DNA of 28,524 nucleotides from NCBI GenBank assembly GCA_002335385.1, contig DCVK01000050.1:1-28524 (forward strand), given 5' to 3'. A program made the position numbers and the translations under genes. The notes beneath the pieces are model-generated. The model had not been told where the DNA came from. It searched no databases and was given only the letters and a program-made list of their open reading frames with translations. Every line of letters starts with the position of its first letter. Within the stretch, counting starts at the first letter, position 1. This DNA comes from Candidatus Aminicenantes bacterium UBA2190 (GTDB lineage Bacteria > Acidobacteriota > Aminicenantia > UBA2199). Positions 13,694-22,277 of this stretch are shown here, piece by piece.

Positions 13694-15925
13694 ATGTTGA
13701 AACCGGAACTGAATATCGCCTTCGTGGGGAATTATTGCCCGCGTGTCTGCGGCATCGCCACATTCACCACCGATTTGTGCGAGGCGGTCGCCGGGCAGCT
13801 GGGGCGGCGCTCGAACGTCTTTGCCGTCGCCGTCAACGATACCGAGCAGGGATACGCGTATCCCTCCCGGGTGGAATTCACCATCCAGAAGAACCAGCAG
13901 GGTGATTATTACGAAGCGGCCAACTTCGTCAATGCCAGCAACGCCGATGTGGCCTGCATCCAGCACGAATTCGGGATCTACGGCGGCTGGGACGGCATCT
14001 ACATCCTCTCACTGATCGCCAGTCTCAGCGTGCCCCTGGTGGTGGTGCTGCACACGGTGCTCAAAACCCCCACCCCCAACCAGAAAAAGATCATCCAGGA
14101 AATGGCCCAGCGGGCCGGCCGGTTGGTCGTGATGAGCGAGTTGGCCGTGACCTTGCTTCAGGAAGTGTACGCCGTGCCGGCCGCAAAGGTCGTTCGCTTC
14201 TATCACGGCACCCCCGATTTCACCGCGCTGGACAACAGCCGTTATAAAAAGCGCTTCCAGGTGGAGGGAAACCAGACGCTGCTGACCTTCGGCCTGCTCA
14301 GCCCCAACAAGGGGATCGAGACGGTCCTCCGGGCTCTCCCGGCGCTGGTCAAGGAATTTCCCAAGCTGATCTACGCGGTGTTGGGGAAGACCCATCCCAA
14401 TGTCCTTAAGGAGTACGGCGAGAAGTACCGCACCAGCCTGGTGGCGCTGGTCGACAAGCTCGAGCTGCACGAGCACGTGATCTTCGACGACCGCTTCGTC
14501 AGCCTGGAAGAGCTCTGCGCCTGGCTGATGGCGGCGGACATCTACATCACCCCCTATCTGAACGAGGCGCAAATCGTCAGCGGCACCCTGTCCTACGCGG
14601 TCGGCGCCGGCACCGCCATCATCTCCACCCCCTACTGGTACGCCCAGGAGATGCTCGCCGAGGGCCGCGGCCTGCTGTTCGGCTTCGCCGACTCCGTGGC
14701 GCTGGCCGCCGCCCTGCGCGGCCTGCTGGCGGACAAGGCCAAGCTGAAGGCGCTGCGCTCCAGGACGTACCAATTCGGTCGGCAGATGCGCTGGGAAATC
14801 GTCGCCGAAAAGTACCTGAAGCTGTTCCAGCACGCGGCCATGGCCAAGAGGTCGATGGTCCTGAAGACCCCCCCCCTGCTGCTGCGTGAACCGCCCTTCG
14901 ACCTGACGCACCTGAAGCGTCTGACCGACGACACCGGGCTCATCCAGCATGCCAAGTACATCGTCCCCGACCGCCATACAGGCTATTGCCTGGACGACAA
15001 CTCCCGGGCATTGATGCTGTGCGCCGGCGCGTTTTCACTCCTGCGCGACGAGGACGCCAAGAAGCTGATCTCGACCTATTTCAGCTTCATTCATTTCACC
15101 CAGAATCCCGACGGGCGCTTCCGGAATTTCATGGATTACCAGCGCCGCTTCCTGGACGAGAACGGCTCGGACGATTCGTTCGGCCGGGCGCTCTGGGCGC
15201 TCGGCTATGTCATCTGGCGGCCGCCCCGCGACGCCTATCGTTCCCTGGCCTTCGAATGCTTCCAGAAGGCGCTGCCCCATGTGCGCGGCTTGAACCTGCG
15301 CGGCAAGTCGCTGGCCATGCTGGGCCTGGCCGCCTACCTGCGCTGCTACCAGGGCGATGAGAGCGTCTCCGGCCTGCTGCGCGAATGCGCCGATTGTCTC
15401 CTGGCCCTGTACAAGGAGGTGGCGAGCGGCGATTGGCGCTGGTTCGAGGATATCATCTGCTACGACAACGGCATCATGCCCCTGGCTCTGTTCCAGACGT
15501 ATGCGCTGCTGCGCGAGGACAAATATTTTCAGGTCGCCAGGGAAACGCTGGAGTTCCTGGAGAAGAACCTCATCCATGACGGCCGCCTTTCCATCATCGG
15601 CAGCAACGGTTGGTACAAGCGGGGCGGCGCCAGGGCGCAATTCGACCAGCAGCCCATCGACGCGGCGGCGATGGTCCTGGCCTACCAGTCGGCGTATTGG
15701 GTCACCCAGGACAAGGCATACCTGAAAAAGATGCGCCTGGCCTTCGGTTGGTTCCTGGGCGAGAACGACATGGGCATGTCCCTGTACGATCACGACACCA
15801 AGGGCTGCGCCGACGGGCTGCTGCGCGAGGGCGTCAGCCTGAACCAGGGGGGAGAAAGCACGGTTTCCTTCCTCATGGCGCTGCTGGCCATGCTCGAGGA
15901 ATATGAAATCGCCGGCGCGGTCTAG
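13694..15925 (+). CDS. GT4 glycosyltransferase fused to a six-hairpin (alpha/alpha) domain
   Basis: A 743-residue two-part protein. Residues 1 to about 410 are a GT-B fold glycosyltransferase of the GT4 type: IAFVGNYCPRVCGIATFTTD, CIQHEFGIYGGWDG, LLTFGLLSPNKGIETVLRAL and the donor-site block YLNEAQIVSGTLSYAVGAG (Glu291). Residues about 420-743 are helical and resemble the alpha/alpha six-barrel of glycan-acting enzymes (HTGYCLDDNSRALML, GSDDSFGRALWALGYV, GDWRWFEDIICYDNGIMPLA). The neighbour is a GH130 enzyme on the opposite strand, suggesting joint work on a mannose- or glucose-containing glycan, but the sugar cannot be read. The start at 13694 has only a weak ribosome site; the in-frame ATG at 13610 is less likely. 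The stop shares CTAG with the GH130 stop. Confidence 0.85.
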   Translation: MLKPELNIAFVGNYCPRVCGIATFTTDLCEAVAGQLGRRSNVFAVAVNDTEQGYAYPSRVEFTIQKNQQGDYYEAANFVNASNADVACIQHEFGIYGGWDGIYILSLIASLSVPLVVVLHTVLKTPTPNQKKIIQEMAQRAGRLVVMSELAVTLLQEVYAVPAAKVVRFYHGTPDFTALDNSRYKKRFQVEGNQTLLTFGLLSPNKGIETVLRALPALVKEFPKLIYAVLGKTHPNVLKEYGEKYRTSLVALVDKLELHEHVIFDDRFVSLEELCAWLMAADIYITPYLNEAQIVSGTLSYAVGAGTAIISTPYWYAQEMLAEGRGLLFGFADSVALAAALRGLLADKAKLKALRSRTYQFGRQMRWEIVAEKYLKLFQHAAMAKRSMVLKTPPLLLREPPFDLTHLKRLTDDTGLIQHAKYIVPDRHTGYCLDDNSRALMLCAGAFSLLRDEDAKKLISTYFSFIHFTQNPDGRFRNFMDYQRRFLDENGSDDSFGRALWALGYVIWRPPRDAYRSLAFECFQKALPHVRGLNLRGKSLAMLGLAAYLRCYQGDESVSGLLRECADCLLALYKEVASGDWRWFEDIICYDNGIMPLALFQTYALLREDKYFQVARETLEFLEKNLIHDGRLSIIGSNGWYKRGGARAQFDQQPIDAAAMVLAYQSAYWVTQDKAYLKKMRLAFGWFLGENDMGMSLYDHDTKGCADGLLREGVSLNQGGESTVSFLMALLAMLEEYEIAGAV

Positions 15926-17508
15926 CGCTGCGGCGAGAGCCTTGCCAGCAGCTCGTCCACCGGGATGCTGGCCACGTGCGACTCGGAATCGGAGATGGCA
16001 TAAGGGATGATCAATTCGCCGTTGAGGATGATGGAGCCGCAGCTGTACACCACGTTCGGCACGTAGCCCGAGCGCTCTTCTTCCCGCGGCGCCAGCAGCG
16101 GCAATTCGAGCCGCCCGATGATCTTCGCCGGGTCCAGCAGGTCCAGGAGCAGAACGCCGATGCAGTATTTGCGCATCGGCCCCACGCCGTGGGTCAGCAG
16201 TATCCAGCCTTTTTCCGTTTCCAGGGGCGAGCCGCAATTGCCGATCTGGACCAGCTCCCAGGGGTTTTCCGGCGCTGCCATCCGGGTCCCCTCATGCCAG
16301 AAATGGATGTTGGCAGAATAGCTCAGATAGAGGCTCTCCCCGTCGCTGCGCGTGATCATAGCGTAACGGCCCTGGATACGGCGCGGGAAAAGGGCCATGC
16401 CCTTGTTGCGCGCCATGGCGCCATTCAGGGTGGCGATCTTGAAGCGGTGGAAATCCGTTGTTTCGATCAGTTGCGGCAGTATCTCCCGGCCGTTGTACGC
16501 CGTGTAGGTCGCATAGTAGGTGACGCGGCCGTCCTCATCGACAAAGCGGACGAAGCGCGCGTCTTCCACGCCGTTGCTTTCATTTTGCGACAGGGGGAAA
16601 ATGACCCTTTCCGAGATCAGCTCACCCTGTGGGAAAAAGACCTCGTAATTCGATTCCGTCAACCACTTGATATGGGCGATGGTGGCATCCATATCGGAGC
16701 CGGAAAAGGCGCCGCCGCCGCAGACGGCGTCGATCGCCCGCCCCATCTCCTCCGGGGTGAAGCAGGGCTGCAGATGCCCGAGGATTGCCCTGGCCGCATC
16801 GCTGAGCTGGCCCATCTCCTCCAGTTTGGCCTGGAAGAGCCCCTGGTCATACGTCGCGTTCAGGACGACCTCGGGCGTGCCCAGGAACGGGCTGACCGAC
16901 TCCAGGAAGATCGAATTGTCCCGGTCTACCAAGGCGCTGCGGAAAACGATCGAGGAGATATGCCCTTCGCCGGTGGCGCGGAAACTGAAGATCACGCGCG
17001 TCTGCCCCTTTTGCAGGTTGTTCTGCTTGGGATAGATAACGATCGAGGGGTTGAACAGGGCGGCGGATTCGATGGAATACTCCATGGTGAAGCATGAGCC
17101 GAGCAGGAGCTTTCTCTCCTCCGACAAGGAGGCCGGGTCGGGCACGCAGGCGCTGATCCTCAGGAAATTCCCCATCAGGATGGAGCGGATGTCCTTGTGC
17201 CGGTGGGCGAAATCCTTGAGCACATGCCGGAGCAGGACATTGACCCGGGCTTCATCCAGCCCCAGCACACGCTGGACGATATGGCCGGTATGCTCCCCGC
17301 TTCCGGGGCGGAACGGGCGGGTGATGACCCGGCGCGGGTCGGGACGGATGTTTTTCAGTGTCTTGTTCGTCAGGCGCTTGAACAGGCGCGAAATGGTCGC
17401 CGGATCAGGGAGAACGGGCCTGCCCAGCTGCTTATGGGCGATCAAGGCCTCATCTGCGACCTGAACGGGAGATTTGTCCACAAAAAGATTTTTTGGTTTT
17501 ATGGCCAT
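15922..17508 (-). CDS. Glycoside hydrolase family 130 protein (beta-mannoside phosphorylase/hydrolase)
   Basis: A 528-residue protein whose C-terminal 330 residues carry the five-bladed GH130 pattern: NYEVFFPQGELISERVIFPL, NGVEDARFVRFVDEDG (the family's catalytic Asp is in the EDxR motif), YYATYTAYNGREILPQLIET, GMALFPRRIQGRYAMITRSD, GWILLTHGVGPMRKYCIGVL and GYVPNVVYSCGSIILNGELI. GH130 enzymes phosphorolyse or hydrolyse beta-mannosides. About 180 extra N-terminal residues (GNFLRISACVPDP, GSCFTMEYSIESAALFNPSI) make it longer than the typical 320-390. No signal peptide is seen, so it is cytoplasmic. A GAGG lies two to five bases before the ATG. It is convergent with the GT4 fusion and divergent from uup. 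Confidence 0.87.
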   Translation of the reverse strand: MAIKPKNLFVDKSPVQVADEALIAHKQLGRPVLPDPATISRLFKRLTNKTLKNIRPDPRRVITRPFRPGSGEHTGHIVQRVLGLDEARVNVLLRHVLKDFAHRHKDIRSILMGNFLRISACVPDPASLSEERKLLLGSCFTMEYSIESAALFNPSIVIYPKQNNLQKGQTRVIFSFRATGEGHISSIVFRSALVDRDNSIFLESVSPFLGTPEVVLNATYDQGLFQAKLEEMGQLSDAARAILGHLQPCFTPEEMGRAIDAVCGGGAFSGSDMDATIAHIKWLTESNYEVFFPQGELISERVIFPLSQNESNGVEDARFVRFVDEDGRVTYYATYTAYNGREILPQLIETTDFHRFKIATLNGAMARNKGMALFPRRIQGRYAMITRSDGESLYLSYSANIHFWHEGTRMAAPENPWELVQIGNCGSPLETEKGWILLTHGVGPMRKYCIGVLLLDLLDPAKIIGRLELPLLAPREEERSGYVPNVVYSCGSIILNGELIIPYAISDSESHVASIPVDELLARLSPQR

Positions 17509-17578
17509 GACCTCACCATCCTAGTCCTAATCCGCAACAGATGCAATCAACCCCAGTGCAAATTCGTGGCCCTCCGTT

Positions 17579-17606
17579 TTGAGTTGCGCCGGGGTTGAGG
17601 TATACT
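17579..17606 (+). promoter_or_regulatory. Putative promoter of uup
   Basis: TTGAGT (17579-17584), a 16-bp spacer and TATACT (17601-17606) in the 188-bp divergent gap with the GH130 gene. The leader would be about 84 nt. The rest of the gap shows nothing else. Confidence 0.5.
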
Positions 17607-17696
17607 GGCTTTTGCATCGGCGGTTTTTGTAATGAGGGTCCGGGTGGCAGGGACCGGGTCAGGCAAGGGCAGCTGAAGAGGAAAGGTGAACCCATC

Positions 17697-19616
17697 ATGG
17701 CTCTGCTCAGCGTAAAGAACGTATGCGTCGGCTACGGCGGCTTCCTGCTGCTGGACGGCATTAGCCTGAACATCGAGCGCCATGAGCGGGTATGCCTTCT
17801 GGGGCGCAACGGCAGCGGCAAAACCACGCTGCTGAAACTGATCAACGACGAACTCGCCCCCGACAGCGGCACGGTCAGCCGCAGCCAGGGCATCGCCACC
17901 GCCCGCCTGGACCAGGAGGTCCCCGAAGGTATCGCCGGAACGGTCATCGACATCATTACCTCCGGCCTGGGCGCTAAAGGCCGGCTGCTGGCCGACTATC
18001 ACCGCGCCGGCGCCATGCTGGCGGAAGCCGGGGGGGGCGATCCCCGGCTCATGGACCGCCTCGACCGCCTGGGACGGCAACTGGACGCCGAAAACGGCTG
18101 GGCGGTCCACCGCCAGGTCGACCTGGTCATCGCCAGGATGGGCCTGCCGGCGGAGGCCGAGTTCAGCACCCTCTCCACCGGTTTGAAAAGGCGCACCCTG
18201 CTGGCCCGGGCGCTGGTATCGGCGCCCGATATCCTTATGCTCGACGAGCCCACCAACCACCTGGACATCGACGCCATCGCCTGGCTGGAAAATTTCCTCG
18301 CCGCCTACGGCGGCACCGTGGTCATCGTCACCCACGACCGCGAGATGGTGCGAAAACTGGCCAGCCGCATCGTCGAGATCGACCGCGGGCATTTGCTGGA
18401 CTGGCAGTGCGACTACCCCACCTTCCTGCAGCGCAAGCAGGAGAGCCTGGAGAATGAAGAAACCCGCAACCGGCTCTTCGACAGGAAACTCACGGTCGAG
18501 GAGGCCTGGCTGCGCCAGGGGGTCAAGGCCCGCCGCACCCGCGACCAGGGGCGCCTCAACCTGCTGCTGAAAATGCGCGCCAAGCGCCGGCTGCGCCAGG
18601 AGCAGCCCGGCGGCGTGGAGATGACCCTGCAGGAAGGCAGGCGCTCGGGCAACCTGGTCATGGCGGCGGAGAACCTCGGCTACGCCTATCCCGGAAAGCC
18701 GGTGGTCTGCGACCTTTCGACCGTGATCCTGCGCCAGGACCGCGTCGGCATCATCGGGCCCAACGGCTGCGGCAAGACCACCCTGCTGCGCCTGCTGCTG
18801 GGCGAGCTGCCGCCGCAACAGGGGCGTGTGCGCCTGGGCAGCAACCTGGAGGTCATCTATTTCGACCAGCTGCGCGCCCAGCTCGACCCCGAGAAAACGG
18901 TCTTCGACAGCGTCGCCGGCGGCAACGACACGGTGACCCTGAACGGCAGGACCCGGCACGTGATCGGCTACCTGCAGAAATTCCTCTTCACGCCGGAACG
19001 GGCGCGGACCCGCGTCAGGTCCCTTTCCGGAGGCGAGCGCTGCCGCCTGCTGCTGGCACGCCTCTTCACCCAGCCCGCCAACGTCCTGGTCCTCGACGAG
19101 CCCACCAATGACCTTGACATCGAAACGCTGGAATTACTGGAGGAGCTGCTGCTGGGATTCAAGGGAACCCTGCTGCTGGTGAGCCACGACCGCGCCTTCC
19201 TGAACCACGTGGTGACCAGCACCCTGGTCTTCGGCGGCGCCGGGAAGATCGAGGAAACCGTGGGCGGCTACGACGATTGGCTGCGGCAGAAAGAGGCCGC
19301 CGCGGCCCCGGTCGCGGCGCAGCCCGTTCCGAAGCCGCCGCGGATGCGGACACCGGCGGTCAAGATGAGCTTCAAGGAAGAGCGGGAATTGCACTCCCTG
19401 CCGTCCCTCCTGGAGAAACTGGAAGCAGAAAAAAAGAACCTGCTCCTCTCGCTGGCCGACCCCGCTTTTTACCGCGGCGTGAGCGGCGACGTCGCTGCCG
19501 TCAACATCCGCCTGCAGAGATTGGAGACCGAGCTGCATGCCGCCTACCTGCGCTGGGAATACCTCGAGGAGAGAAAAGCGCGGGCTGCGGCCGCGGGCAG
19601 AAAGATCGCTCCTTGA
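17697..19616 (+). CDS. uup: ABC-F protein, Uup type
   Basis: A 639-residue soluble ATPase with two ABC domains and no membrane segment, the ABC-F layout. Domain 1: Walker A GRNGSGKTT (36-44), signature STLSTGLKRR, Walker B LMLDEPTNHLDID. Domain 2: Walker A GPNGCGKTT, signature LSGGERCR, Walker B LVLDEPTNDLDIE. The linker between them is short and charged, and the last about 75 residues (KEERELHSLPSLLEKLEAEK and following) are a coiled coil, as in Uup. Uup-like proteins act on the ribosome and in genome stability. The first signature is LSTG instead of LSGG, a mild variation. I chose the ATG at 17697 (AGGTGA nine bases upstream). The rhomboid gene follows 90 bp later but seems to have its own promoter. 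Confidence 0.92.
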   Translation: MALLSVKNVCVGYGGFLLLDGISLNIERHERVCLLGRNGSGKTTLLKLINDELAPDSGTVSRSQGIATARLDQEVPEGIAGTVIDIITSGLGAKGRLLADYHRAGAMLAEAGGGDPRLMDRLDRLGRQLDAENGWAVHRQVDLVIARMGLPAEAEFSTLSTGLKRRTLLARALVSAPDILMLDEPTNHLDIDAIAWLENFLAAYGGTVVIVTHDREMVRKLASRIVEIDRGHLLDWQCDYPTFLQRKQESLENEETRNRLFDRKLTVEEAWLRQGVKARRTRDQGRLNLLLKMRAKRRLRQEQPGGVEMTLQEGRRSGNLVMAAENLGYAYPGKPVVCDLSTVILRQDRVGIIGPNGCGKTTLLRLLLGELPPQQGRVRLGSNLEVIYFDQLRAQLDPEKTVFDSVAGGNDTVTLNGRTRHVIGYLQKFLFTPERARTRVRSLSGGERCRLLLARLFTQPANVLVLDEPTNDLDIETLELLEELLLGFKGTLLLVSHDRAFLNHVVTSTLVFGGAGKIEETVGGYDDWLRQKEAAAAPVAAQPVPKPPRMRTPAVKMSFKEERELHSLPSLLEKLEAEKKNLLLSLADPAFYRGVSGDVAAVNIRLQRLETELHAAYLRWEYLEERKARAAAAGRKIAP

Positions 19617-19649
19617 TCCGGGCTGCGATTCGCGGGGGCATCCCCTTTC

Positions 19650-19658
19650 TGCTACAAT
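19650..19658 (+). promoter_or_regulatory. Extended -10 element (TGC TACAAT) before the rhomboid gene
   Basis: TGC followed by TACAAT (19653-19658) with only a weak -35 (TTCGCG, 18 bp upstream). Transcription would begin near 19665, two bases before an ATG that opens a 16-codon reading frame. Confidence 0.35.
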
Positions 19659-19666
19659 ACTTTCTC

Positions 19667-19717
19667 ATGAATCACCCACCGACGCCGCCAGGCGCGAAAT
19701 TCGCCCATGATGCTTGA
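19667..19717 (+). CDS. Possible 16-residue leader peptide before the rhomboid gene
   Basis: A short frame (MNHPPTPPGAKFAHDA, then TGA) begins about two bases after the predicted transcription start and ends inside the rhomboid gene's first codons; the ATGATG of the rhomboid gene (19707) overlaps its last codons. Neither start has a clear Shine-Dalgarno sequence, so coupled translation is conceivable. The Pro-Pro pairs could pause ribosomes. This is speculative and may be chance. Confidence 0.2.
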   Translation: MNHPPTPPGAKFAHDA

Positions 19718-21137
19718 AGCGAAGCCCTACCTCCGCCAGGCCTTCGACCGGAGCGAAAAGATCTACCTGCTGAAAGTCGCGCTCCTGGTCCTGGCCGCCT
19801 ATTTTTTCCGCCGCCAGGTCGCGGGCCTGGCCGCTCTCCTCTGGATGCTCATCCCGCTGCTGCTGTTCTCCTACGTCTGGTTCAAGTCGATCCAGACCGG
19901 CGACCGGCTGATCGACGTCCTGCGCGAGCATGTCACCCTGATCCCCGTCGCCTACGCCGAGGGAGGCGAAAAACAGTTCATCGCCAAGACCACCATCGCC
20001 CTGGTCCTGGCCAACGCGGCGGTGTTTTACGCCATGCGCCTGCTATCCCCGGCCGACCTCAAGACCCTCGAGGACTGCTTCATGTTCCTGCCGAAAAATT
20101 CACTGCCGGGGGCCGCGCTGCTCAGCCCGCTGACCAGCATGTTCCTCCATGCCGACGCCGGGCACCTTTGGGGGAACCTGGCCTTCCTGTGGGCTTTCGC
20201 CCCCGCGGTCGAGGAGCGGCTGGGCGCGAGGCGCTTCCTCTTCGTCTATCTCCTCACCGGCCTGGTCGGCGGGTTCCTCGGCGTGGCCGTCTGGCGCTTC
20301 TTCTTCAACGCCCCGCTTCACGGCATGGGCGCCTCGGGAGCCGTATCGGGCATCATGGGTGTCTTCATGGTCCGCTGTTACTTCAAGAAGCTGATCATCC
20401 CGGTGCCGGTGTTCGGCCTGGTCAGCGCCAAGCTCAAGGTCAACTCCCTGCCGGTGCTGGGCTTTTTTTTTCTCAGCGACCTGCAGGGCGGCATCGAAAG
20501 GCTTTCGGGGGGCCAGTCGAACATCGGCTATTGGACCCATGTCGGCAGCATGGCGTCCGGCTTCCTCGTGGCCCTGCTCCTCAAGCTGCACGCCAAGGCC
20601 GCCGAGGAGAAGTACACCGAGGAGGGGCTGGCGGCCTTGGCAAGGCCCTTCTCGCGGCGCGAGAGCGTTGACTCGCTGCTGGCGGCGCTGCAGCTGAACC
20701 CCGACAACGAGGCGGCCCTGCTGGGCCTGGCCCGCGAGTATGCCATCACCCGCAAGCCCGAGGGGCGTGAGCTGTTCCAGCGGGCCATCGCCCTGAAACT
20801 GCGCTCGAGCCCCGACCAGGCCATGGAGATCTTCGGCGAATACCGCAGCGCCTACGCGCAGATGCTCGAGCCCATCCTGCAATATCGCCTGGCGGGCATC
20901 TTTTACGCCAAGGGCGAGCACGAGCCGGCGGCGCGCCTGCTGGAGGCCCTCGTCCTCGAGCCATCGGCACCCGACGAGACCCGCCGGCGCTCCTTCTTCC
21001 AGCTGGTCGTCCTGCTGGCCGAGAACAGCATGCTCGACGCCGCCCATTACCGGCTGCAGCAGTTCAGGGAACACTTCCCCGATTCGCCCCTGGTCCAGGC
21101 GGCGGAGGACAAGTTCGTGGAAATCCTGAAGAAATAG
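19707..21137 (+). CDS. Rhomboid-family intramembrane serine protease with C-terminal repeats
   Basis: A 476-residue membrane protein. Two helices near the N-terminus (LLKVALLVLAAYFF, LAALLWMLIPLLLFSYVWF) precede a rhomboid core: SMFLHADAGHLWGNLAFLW (the HxxxN site), GMGASGAVSGIMG with the nucleophile Ser210, and YWTHVGSMASGF with catalytic His278. The Ser/His pair is intact, so it is probably active, cutting membrane helices of unknown substrates. Residues about 315-476 are helical and TPR-like (SLLAALQLNPDNEAALLGLA, AGIFYAKGEHEPAARLLEAL). The ATG at 19707 lacks a clear ribosome site; 19710 is equally possible. It ends 23 bp before a strong bidirectional terminator. Confidence 0.9.
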   Translation: MMLEAKPYLRQAFDRSEKIYLLKVALLVLAAYFFRRQVAGLAALLWMLIPLLLFSYVWFKSIQTGDRLIDVLREHVTLIPVAYAEGGEKQFIAKTTIALVLANAAVFYAMRLLSPADLKTLEDCFMFLPKNSLPGAALLSPLTSMFLHADAGHLWGNLAFLWAFAPAVEERLGARRFLFVYLLTGLVGGFLGVAVWRFFFNAPLHGMGASGAVSGIMGVFMVRCYFKKLIIPVPVFGLVSAKLKVNSLPVLGFFFLSDLQGGIERLSGGQSNIGYWTHVGSMASGFLVALLLKLHAKAAEEKYTEEGLAALARPFSRRESVDSLLAALQLNPDNEAALLGLAREYAITRKPEGRELFQRAIALKLRSSPDQAMEIFGEYRSAYAQMLEPILQYRLAGIFYAKGEHEPAARLLEALVLEPSAPDETRRRSFFQLVVLLAENSMLDAAHYRLQQFREHFPDSPLVQAAEDKFVEILKK

Positions 21138-21161
21138 CCAGTAGTCAGTGGGAACAGCGAC

Positions 21162-21197
21162 AAAAAAAAACCCCGCCCTCGCGGGCGGGGTTTTTTT
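21162..21197. terminator. Bidirectional intrinsic terminator
   Basis: An 8-bp perfect stem CCCCGCCC/GGGCGGGG (21171-21178, 21183-21190) with a four-base loop, flanked by nine A on the left and seven T on the right. It would stop transcripts from the rhomboid gene (plus) and from the papain-like gene (minus). The bases just before it (21136-21149) hold two words, AGCCAGT and AGTCAGT, that may be a decayed heptad pair. Confidence 0.93.
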
Positions 21198-21236
21198 GTT
21201 CAAAACAAGGTCGGTTCAGCGAACCTCCCTTCTCCC

Positions 21237-22142
21237 TCAATAATAGGTGCAGCGGGTGGAGCCGTAGCCCACCTGGCTGCAGCCGTACTTGATCCACATG
21301 TAGCCGCTCTCGCCCCAGCTGGTGCCCCAGGAGTTTTTCAGCCTCCAGGCGCCGCGGGCATCGTCCCAGCCGCAGAGGATGATGGCGTGGTTGGGCGAAT
21401 AGTTCTGGCAGCTGCCGAAGGTGCCGCTCTTATAGGCCTGGAAATAGCTGTTGACGTAGACCGCCGCGGCGACGCAGCCGTAGTTGTAGATGGCGGTTTT
21501 GATGCTCGTCACGTTGTTGCTGACGCTGCCGTACGAGTAGAGCTTGTAGCGCGTCGGGTAACTGCAATACGTGCAGGGGGCGTCGACGGCCTTGTAGGGG
21601 AAGCAGCTCTCCAGGATGGCGCCGGGGCTTTTGCACATCCCAAAAGCGAACCAGCCGCCGTCGCAGCCGTAGCCGTAGCTGTTGCAGGAGACCAGGTACT
21701 GCTCCGACAGGTCGTAGGTCACCCCTTTGCGTTTCTTGATCGCCGCCTCCATGGCGCCGATGGTGGCGAACGCCCAGCACGAGCCGCAGCTGCCCTGGTT
21801 CTTGATCGGGGTGGCATAGCCCATGTAATACGAGGGCAGCGCCGCCGCCGAGGCGCCATCGTCGATCTCGGCCTCAAGGTCGTAATCCTGAGGCTTCAGT
21901 TCCGGCTTGAAGGTGCACAACTGATCGATGCTGTACTGCATCGACTCGTTGACGTCGACCTCGAAATCCCAGCCGTTGGCGCGGATCTCGGCCCGCATCT
22001 GGGCGATGTCGTTGCGGATCTTCTGCCGCCGCGCTTCCTGGTTGTACTGCTGGATCTCGGTCCCTTCCTGGATCGCCGGGAGGAACGCAAAGACCACGAG
22101 CACGACCAGAGCCAGTCCACCTAGTACCCATTTCCTCTTCAT
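21237..22142 (-). CDS. Exported papain-like cysteine protease (family C1)
   Basis: A 301-residue secreted or membrane-anchored protease. A hydrophobic segment (WVLGGLALVVLVVFAFLPA) is followed by an acidic, helical pro-region (to about residue 100) resembling an inhibitory propeptide, then the C1 catalytic domain: Gln116 and nucleophile Cys122 in IKNQGSCGSCWAFA, His252 in PNHAIILCGW, Asn270 in LKNSWGTSWGESGYMWI. All catalytic residues are present. Six or more further cysteines (YGYGCDGG, ESCFPY, CTYCSY, CQNY) point to disulphides and an extracytoplasmic site. C1 proteases are much less common in bacteria than in eukaryotes. GGAG lies 12 bases before the ATG. A plausible promoter is at 22234-22262. 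Confidence 0.93.
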   Translation of the reverse strand: MKRKWVLGGLALVVLVVFAFLPAIQEGTEIQQYNQEARRQKIRNDIAQMRAEIRANGWDFEVDVNESMQYSIDQLCTFKPELKPQDYDLEAEIDDGASAAALPSYYMGYATPIKNQGSCGSCWAFATIGAMEAAIKKRKGVTYDLSEQYLVSCNSYGYGCDGGWFAFGMCKSPGAILESCFPYKAVDAPCTYCSYPTRYKLYSYGSVSNNVTSIKTAIYNYGCVAAAVYVNSYFQAYKSGTFGSCQNYSPNHAIILCGWDDARGAWRLKNSWGTSWGESGYMWIKYGCSQVGYGSTRCTYY

Positions 22143-22233
22143 GGTTCTTCTTTCTCCTTTTCTCCAAAAATTTTATGGAAAGATCGTTTCCATAATCTGC
22201 AGGGGTGGAACGAATGCGTGGGTCATCGCGCCG

Positions 22234-22262
22234 ATGATAGAAGTTCAATATCCCGCAGGCAA
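22234..22262 (-). promoter_or_regulatory. Putative promoter of the papain-like protease gene
   Basis: On the minus strand, TTGCCT (22257-22262), a 17-bp spacer and TATCAT (22234-22239). The leader would be about 85 nt. A structured AT-rich element lies just upstream (22278-22363). Confidence 0.45.
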
Positions 22263-22277
22263 TACAGCCAAGGGATG

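Noticed and set aside
17509..17696. Tandem or inverted array in the GH130-uup gap
   Set aside because: I looked for 7- or 8-nt periodicity and found none; the gap only shows the uup promoter.
21136..21149. AGCCAGT AGTCAGT as a further heptad array
   Set aside because: Only two units are present and one overlaps the rhomboid stop codon; too short to separate from chance, so mentioned only as a possible remnant.
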